From: Achatina immaculata
Lineage: Eukaryota; Mollusca; Gastropoda; Stylommatophora; Achatinidae
Length of the DNA stretch: 64,000 nt
Direction of reading: 5' to 3'
Assembly: GCA_009760885.1 (NCBI GenBank)
Contig: CM019693.1
Coordinates: 47,994,751 to 48,058,750, forward strand
Below, piece by piece: positions 58,639-64,000 of the stretch. Both the position numbers and the translations under genes were made by a program. Positions within the stretch are counted from its first letter, which is position 1, and each line of letters opens with the position of its first letter. The notes under the pieces are model-generated. The model saw only the letters and a program-made list of their open reading frames with translations. It was not told the DNA's origin and made no database searches.

Positions 58639-59969
58639 GGAGAGATAGAGAGACAGAGAGATAGAGAGAGACAGAGAGACAGACAAGCAGAGAGAGATAG
58701 ACAGAAAGACAAACAGACACAGAGAGACAGAGAGAGATAGAGATAGAGAGACAGACAAAGAGAGAAAGAGATAGAGAGAGACAGAAAAAGACAGAGAGAG
58801 ACAGACAAGAGACAGAGAGAGAGACAGAAAGAGAAACAGAGAGAGACAGACAGAGAGACACAGAGAGAGACAGACAGAGAGAGACACAGACAGAGACAGA
58901 CAGAGAGAGAGACAGACAGAGAGAGACAGACAGATAGAGAGACAGACAGACAGAGACAGAAAGTGACGGAGAGAGAAAGACAGAGAGACAGAGAGAGAGA
59001 CAGAAAGAGACAGAGAAAGACAGACAGAGAGAGACAGAGATAAAGAGAGAGAAACAGACAGAGAGACAGACAGAGAGATAGACACAGAGAGAGACAAACA
59101 GAGAGACAGAAAGAAAGAGACAGTCAGAGAGAGAGAGACAGACTGAGAGAGACATAGAGAGACAGACAGAGAGGGACAGAGGGAGACAGACAGAGAGAGA
59201 CAACAAGAGACAGATAGAGAGACAGACAGAGAGATAGACACAGAGAGAGACAAACAGAGAGAGACAGAAAGAAAGAGACAGTCAGAGAGAGAGAGACAGA
59301 CGGAGAGAGACATAGAGAGACAGATAGAGAGGGACAGAGTGAGACAGACAGAGAGAGACAGAAAGAGACAGAGAGAGACAGAGCGACAGACGGAGAGAGA
59401 CAGTGAGAGATTTAGACAGAGAGGGAGACAGAGAGAGAAAGAGAGAGAAACACAGAGAGAGACACACAGACAGAGAGAGACAGAGAGAGACAGAGACAGA
59501 CAGACAGAGACAGACAGACAGAGACAGACAGACAGATAGAGACAGAGAGAAACAGATAGAGACAGAGAGAGACAGACAGAGAGATACAGAGACAGGCAGA
59601 GAGAGACAGACACAGAGAGAGAGACATAGAGAGAGAAACAGACAGAGGGAGACAGACAGAGAAAGAAACTAAGAGAAACAGACAAAGAGAGAGACAGACA
59701 GAGAGAGACAGAGATAAACAGACAGAGAGAGACAGACAGAGAGAGACAGACAGAGACTGACAGAGAGACATAGATACAGATAGACAGAGAGAGGGACTGA
59801 GAGAGAGACAGAGAGAGAGAACAGAGAGAGAAAGAGAGACAGACAGACAGAGACAGACAAAGAGAGAGAAACAGAGAAAGAGACAGAGAGAGACAGAAAG
59901 AGACAGAGAGAGTGACAGATAGAGACAGAGAGAGAGACAAATAGAGAGAAAGACAGAGAGAGAGACAGT
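58639..59969. repeat. GACA/GA simple-sequence tract, 1.33 kb
   Basis: An almost uninterrupted mixture of GAGA and GACA words on the plus strand. Larger-scale similarity is visible, for example the AAAGAAAGAGACAGTCAGAG phrase near 59108 and 59270, so segmental copying has occurred. All frames through it (Ser/Leu-rich on minus, Arg/Glu/Thr-rich on plus, up to 459 codons) are artefacts. It lies at the place where the left arm has a modest CT/C-rich stretch. Confidence 0.95.
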
Positions 59970-60489
59970 GATTTTCTGTTTGATGTTATTGGGTCAATTC
60001 TGATGACAAGTTGACACGCATAAATTCAGAGCAGGTTTTAGCGTTTTACAGGACAGAGCGAGACCTTATACGGGCACATGTTGTATAAGGAGTCCTAGTA
60101 ATCAATACGGATAAAACTATTCCAGGAAAATGTGTAATCAGAATATACACATCAAGAAAAGCAATGTGACACATGCACCGAGACTTCTTACAGAGTTTGA
60201 AAATGAAACAAACACATACAAAAATATCTTTGATGTCGAGGTAAACTGTTCTAGTTTTCTATTTATAAAGCTTTTATATTCGTTTTTATATCTTTCCTCC
60301 TATTTTTGTTACGGTAAAATAAGTAAGAAATACATTTACGTAAAGGTAAGTAACAACGAGAGAAATTAGTTCGCTGTTATAAAACTACGAAGAAACATAG
60401 CAGCAGTGCAAGAACGCAGAAAAACAGTTCAAGAAAAAGTTAAGATTCTGAAGAAATTCTGCAAGCATAGAAGTCTGTAACATTTAAGT

Positions 60490-61580
60490 CAATCAATCAA
60501 TCAAGTGCCGTGCTTCGTGGGGTAGGCGATCATTTCTCTCCACAATTCCTTGTCTTTAGACTTGATTATGAGATTCGCCGGTGACTTTCTTCCTAGCCAC
60601 ACTGACAGCCCATCCAGTAACTCCTGTATTCCTCTGTCTCTTCTTCCCTCAATTTTTCCAGTTGCCACGATGTGTTCTAATTTTCCTCTTCTAAGAAAAT
60701 GTCCTACAAATCTCACTTGTCTGCCTCTGATCTTTGCTGTAATATACCTTTTAACACCAGCCTCTCTTAAGACTTCGTCGTTGGTTTTCTTGGCTGTCCA
60801 TGGTACCTTCAATATCCTTCTTATGAACGACATTTCCATGGCCTCAATTTATCGCTGTATTCTCTTATTCATAGACCATGCTTCATATCCATAAAATAAA
60901 ATTGGCTCGATGTAACATTTAAGTACTCGGAGTCTTGTTTCCATTGATATTGATGTGTTGCACAATATGCTTCTTATTTTCTGGAATGTTGACTTGGCCT
61001 GGAGAGCGTCTGCTTTTTAAATCGTTGTGACATTTCCCATCAGCAGTTATAATTGTTCCTAAGTACTTAAATCTATCAACTTGTTTCAGTTCTGTGCCAT
61101 CGATGGTAATGCTACATTTTAGTAGTATTCTTTTCTTTTAGATGACCATCACTTCAGTCTTCTTTTTATTCAGACTGATACCTTTACTTCTACTTTCACG
61201 AACTACGATGTCCAGAAGAGAGTCTATAGCTCCCCTTCACTTTTAGCAATCAAAACTGTGTCGTCTGCATATCTTAAGTTGTTAAGGTTGTACCCGCCAA
61301 TTGATATTCCTGGCATGTTCTCTATATTTCTCGTTATGTTTTCGCTGTACAAGGAGCAGAGGTCAGGAGATAGAACACACCCTTGTCTCACTCCCATTTT
61401 ATGTCTTGGAATGCTCCTATTTGGTTCTCAACCTTCATTGCTACTGATTGCTGCCAGTATATGTTTTTGATGAGTTTCAGATCTTTCCCATCTATATTGA
61501 TCTCTTCCAGCATTCTTATAATTTCTGTGTGTCTCAGTTTAGCAAATGCTTTTCAGTACTCTATGAAGCATAAGTATATG
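60490..61580 (-). mobile_element. RTE-like family E, 5'-truncated, inside block R
   Basis: The minus strand encodes MEMSFIRRILKVPWTAKKTNDEVLREAGVKRYITAKIRGRQVRFVGHF..., ending TKHGT near 60501. Upstream lie a YADD region and GVRQGC-like sequence, broken by frameshifts (61258-61470 shows the antisense). The tail is TTGA repeats (60490-60504). TTTAAGT at 60483-60489 and 61581-61587 is a likely 7-base target-site duplication. The left arm is continuous here, so the insertion postdates the duplication. Confidence 0.82.
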
Positions 61581-61794
61581 TTTAAGTACAAACCAATAAA
61601 ACTGAGTGAAAAAAAGACATAATTTCAAGGATTTTGATGAATGAGAATTTATTTTGATTCAGTGCATGGATAAAACATTCACATTTATCAAGGAATTTGA
61701 TAAAGACGACGACAACTACTACAGTAATAATAATAGTAAGTAATAATAATGAAAGTAATAGAAATAGTAAAAGTAATATAAAATAATGAGATCT

Positions 61795-62005
61795 ATGTGA
61801 CCAGAGGTCGCCCAGCCAGCGAAGTGATTGGTTAACTCGCCTCTCATGGTATGCTCAATGTTCCATCACGACCTGTTAACCCATTTGTAGAAGAAATAGG
61901 CACCTGGCTATTCATGGAACAGGGGAAGTTAAGATGGCCACTTGATGCTGACCACATCACCTTCCAGAGTGTCGACAAATTAACAGAAAGCATGGCCACT
62001 AACAC
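61795..62005 (+). mobile_element. Decayed tRNA-derived SINE inside block R (right arm)
   Basis: GTGATTGGTTAACTCGCCTC (head) and GATGCTGACCACATCACC (body) correspond to the SINE at 37511 and to 3875-4055 in the left arm. The B box is lost. Confidence 0.6.
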
Positions 62006-62358
62006 TCTATTCTCTCCAGGTCTCAGTTGCAGATCTATCTTATTGTACCACCTTTAAGAAACGTGTTGCTATGAATCAGAAGCTGTCATATACATTTAAT
62101 ATTGGTACAGTGTTACATGATGCCTATACAGCATCTTCATTACACTATGGAATAAAATTAGCAACAGCACATACTTATCTTAGCAAGATATTAACACTGC
62201 TTACAGTTTATCCACATTAAAAATAGGTTCTGCTATTTTCAACAAAACAGATAATTTGTATTATTATTTAGAGTGAATTTTGTTCCATTTTATTGTTATT
62301 CATTTGTTTACAGATCTGACGAAGTTCCTTATCTATAGTGTAGAATATGTAGCATAGC

Positions 62359-63756
62359 CTTGTAAGTGATGATTATAGTTATTATTATTATCATTAATGA
62401 ATATGATTATGAAAATATTCTGTAAAGAAAATAGTAACATCGAATAGTGACAGAGAAAAGGTCGAGGAAAGGAAGAGAAAGGTATAGAACTCCCATGACA
62501 CTAGAATAAGACGCGGACAAAAGTAAACAGTGACACCGACATGTAGGAAATACAAAGAAAGGACGCCAGAAAGTAGGATGGTTCAGTGATAACAAAGCAG
62601 TGACTGGACGTTGACACGAGTAAACAAAATAGAAAAGATGAATAGAAAAGGCAGACACAATGAAAAGCGAGGACACAATAAAACCTCCGACACGAAATAG
62701 CAAGATACTGTCTTAGGTAAATAACAACTGTATAGACGAAATTGACACTTGACATCAGGTAGGTGGCGCGCGTTAGGTGACGCGATTGTACACAGGTTTT
62801 AAATAAAGAAGTGACCAAGTCGGCCAGTTGACCAATTAAGTATTTAGAGGTGTGGCCTATTTGACAAATGACTTACGACATATAAGCAACGAGGCAGTTT
62901 GAATGAAGGACAATCAGAACGCGCATGGGAACCAGTAGACATCTGAAGGGTGGAGCCAAAATACTTATTAGTTATTCTATCAAGCTGGACTTAAAGATAA
63001 AATGGAGAGCGGAGAAGTACTAGGGGACAGAACAACGAAGAGAGAAGAGGAACCAAGTGGGAACAGAAAAACGAAGAAGAGAGAAGAGGAACCAAGTAGT
63101 AAGAACGAGGGAAAACCAAGAACTAACCAAGTAGGAGGAACGAGGAAGACGAAGAGAGATAGGAGGGGGCCCGAAGACAGAAGAACACTACCTCAATACG
63201 TCAATATGAAAATGTTATATTTGCGCCGGTGACTTTTTCCCGACATTTGGGAGGAGAAGTCCAAGGTTTGTCAGCGGCCACAACGCGGAGTGTTAGCTAC
63301 TAGCGATCACGTGCTGATGTTATAACCAAACTCTGTGTGATTTAGACAGACATAGAACATTTGATCTTTCTAACGGTGGTGGTAATCAGAACTCAGACAT
63401 TATCAACATTAACAACGAAATCAACGAGGATAGGACAAGGCGATGTATAGACTGTCACGTACTAGAATGAACTGATGTGATTTAAGCAAAGAACAATTGT
63501 TTCTTTAATAATGGTGGTATATAGAGAATATTAATTAGACATTCGCAAAGAGCGACAACATCAATGACGGAGGGACAGAGTATTCGGCCAAGAACAAGAG
63601 ACAGTTAAGTTATGTATTAGTTTGATTGTTGTTGTCATTACAGTGTATATTTGTTTGATTTATACTGCTTTGTTAGTATATTTTTTCACTAGAAGTTATT
63701 GATTATTTCAGAGAGTGAGAATAATACAGAGATTTTTCAGAGAGAATGTTAGAGAA
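62359..63756. other. Unassigned; possible regulatory or LTR-like region
   Basis: No gene recognised. From about 62760 the composition becomes less AT-rich. A TATA-like ACATATAAGC occurs at about 62878, and a 76-codon Arg/Lys/Glu-rich frame with repeated KREEEPS phrases at 63002-63232. This could be the upstream part of an LTR element or of a host gene whose coding part lies to the right. I found no paired LTR in the window and no convincing primer-binding site. Confidence 0.25.
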
Positions 63757-64000
63757 ATGACACAACAGATTGAAGAAACACATGAAATAGATATACTGAA
63801 ATGGGAGATCAGATATCTGAGGAGAGAAGTAGCTAGGTCAGGTAGAGAGTTGAGGCAAGAAAGAAATATGAGAACACATTGCAGTTTTTATCATAGAACA
63901 GACTTTAGAGAGACACAGAACTCTTGTTATAGAAATGAGAAACATGTAAGAAGAAACATATATCAAAACCAGGGACGCTATACAGACATGAGTTATAAAA
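63757..64000 (+). CDS. Open frame running off the right edge, unknown function
   Basis: From ATG at 63757 (context GAAATGA) the frame stays open for 81 codons to the window end. It starts MTQQIEETHEIDILKWEIRYLRREVARSG and continues Arg-, Asn- and Tyr-rich. The first 40 residues could form a charged helix. A candidate splice acceptor TTATTTCAG lies at about 63703-63711. I do not recognise the family; a gag-like start of an LTR element or a host exon are both possible. Confidence 0.3.
   Translation, partial: MTQQIEETHEIDILKWEIRYLRREVARSGRELRQERNMRTHCSFYHRTDFRETQNSCYRNEKHVRRNIYQNQGRYTDMSYK

Larger units (their letters stand above)
57815..62358 (-). repeat. Right arm of the old inverted duplication
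   Basis: Inverted match to 3499-7180. In order from 57815: a CA-rich repeat facing the GT run; a TGACTGCAGGAAG segment; two units of the 38-bp repeat (57915-57998); then, after added repeats and a CR1 scrap, block R at 59988-60489 and 61581-62358. Block R is interrupted by a family E insertion. Arms have grown differently: the left has about 20 units of the 38-bp repeat and a mariner relic; the right has a 33-bp minisatellite and the GACA tract. Confidence 0.7.

Noticed and set aside
58484..59940. Ser/Leu-rich frames up to 459 codons and Arg/Glu-rich frames on the other strand
   Set aside because: Translation of a GACA/GA simple-sequence tract.

Overview
This is a repeat-rich, AT-rich animal nuclear sequence. 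I see no operons, Shine-Dalgarno-led genes or phage/plasmid modules. Non-LTR retrotransposons of the RTE type, of a CR1-like type and of an RNase-H-bearing type, mariner relics, a tRNA-derived SINE, many minisatellites and one intron-split cysteine-rich gene all point to a metazoan. A lophotrochozoan, perhaps a mollusc, fits best, but that is inference. Letters A-F for RTE-like families are my own labels.

Layout. 1-12 kb: a 46-bp tandem array, then two nearly identical 2.65-kb direct copies (353-2999 and 8829-11472), each with the 3' part of an RNase-H LINE and a 29-bp minisatellite. Between them are a SINE, the left half of an old inverted duplication (3499-7180), a mariner relic, a 38-bp minisatellite and an RTE 3' end. 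12-19 kb: 31-bp, 40-bp (1.65 kb) and 23-bp minisatellites plus decayed LINEs. 19.6-24.1 kb: an RTE fragment with target-site duplications lies just upstream of the only convincing host gene, a two-exon secreted TNFR-like cysteine-rich protein (20799-24073), whose intron holds two minisatellites. 24-36 kb: nested RTE families, a second mariner relic, and an RNase-H LINE inserted in an RTE element. 36-39 kb: a 52-bp minisatellite split by a tRNA-derived SINE. 39-43 kb: a near full-length family E element on the minus strand. 45-50 kb: a full-length family A element with a 16-bp target-site duplication, split by two CR1-like 3' ends. 50-55 kb: 29-, 34- and 23-bp minisatellites. 55-58 kb: a nearly intact family D element inside the 23-bp minisatellite. 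57.8-62.4 kb: the right half of the inverted duplication, containing a 1.33-kb GACA/GA tract and a later RTE insertion. 62.4-64 kb: mostly unassigned sequence, with an open frame running off the edge.

How it fits together. The window is a layered record of retrotransposition rather than a pathway. CR1-like copies sit in A, B sits in A, C sits in B, the RNase-H LINE sits in E, E sits in E and in the inverted block, D sits in a minisatellite and a SINE sits in another minisatellite. Target-site duplications of 5-16 bp support several of these events directly. Most LINE families end in their own simple-repeat tail. The TNFR-like gene is the one locus likely to make a host protein.
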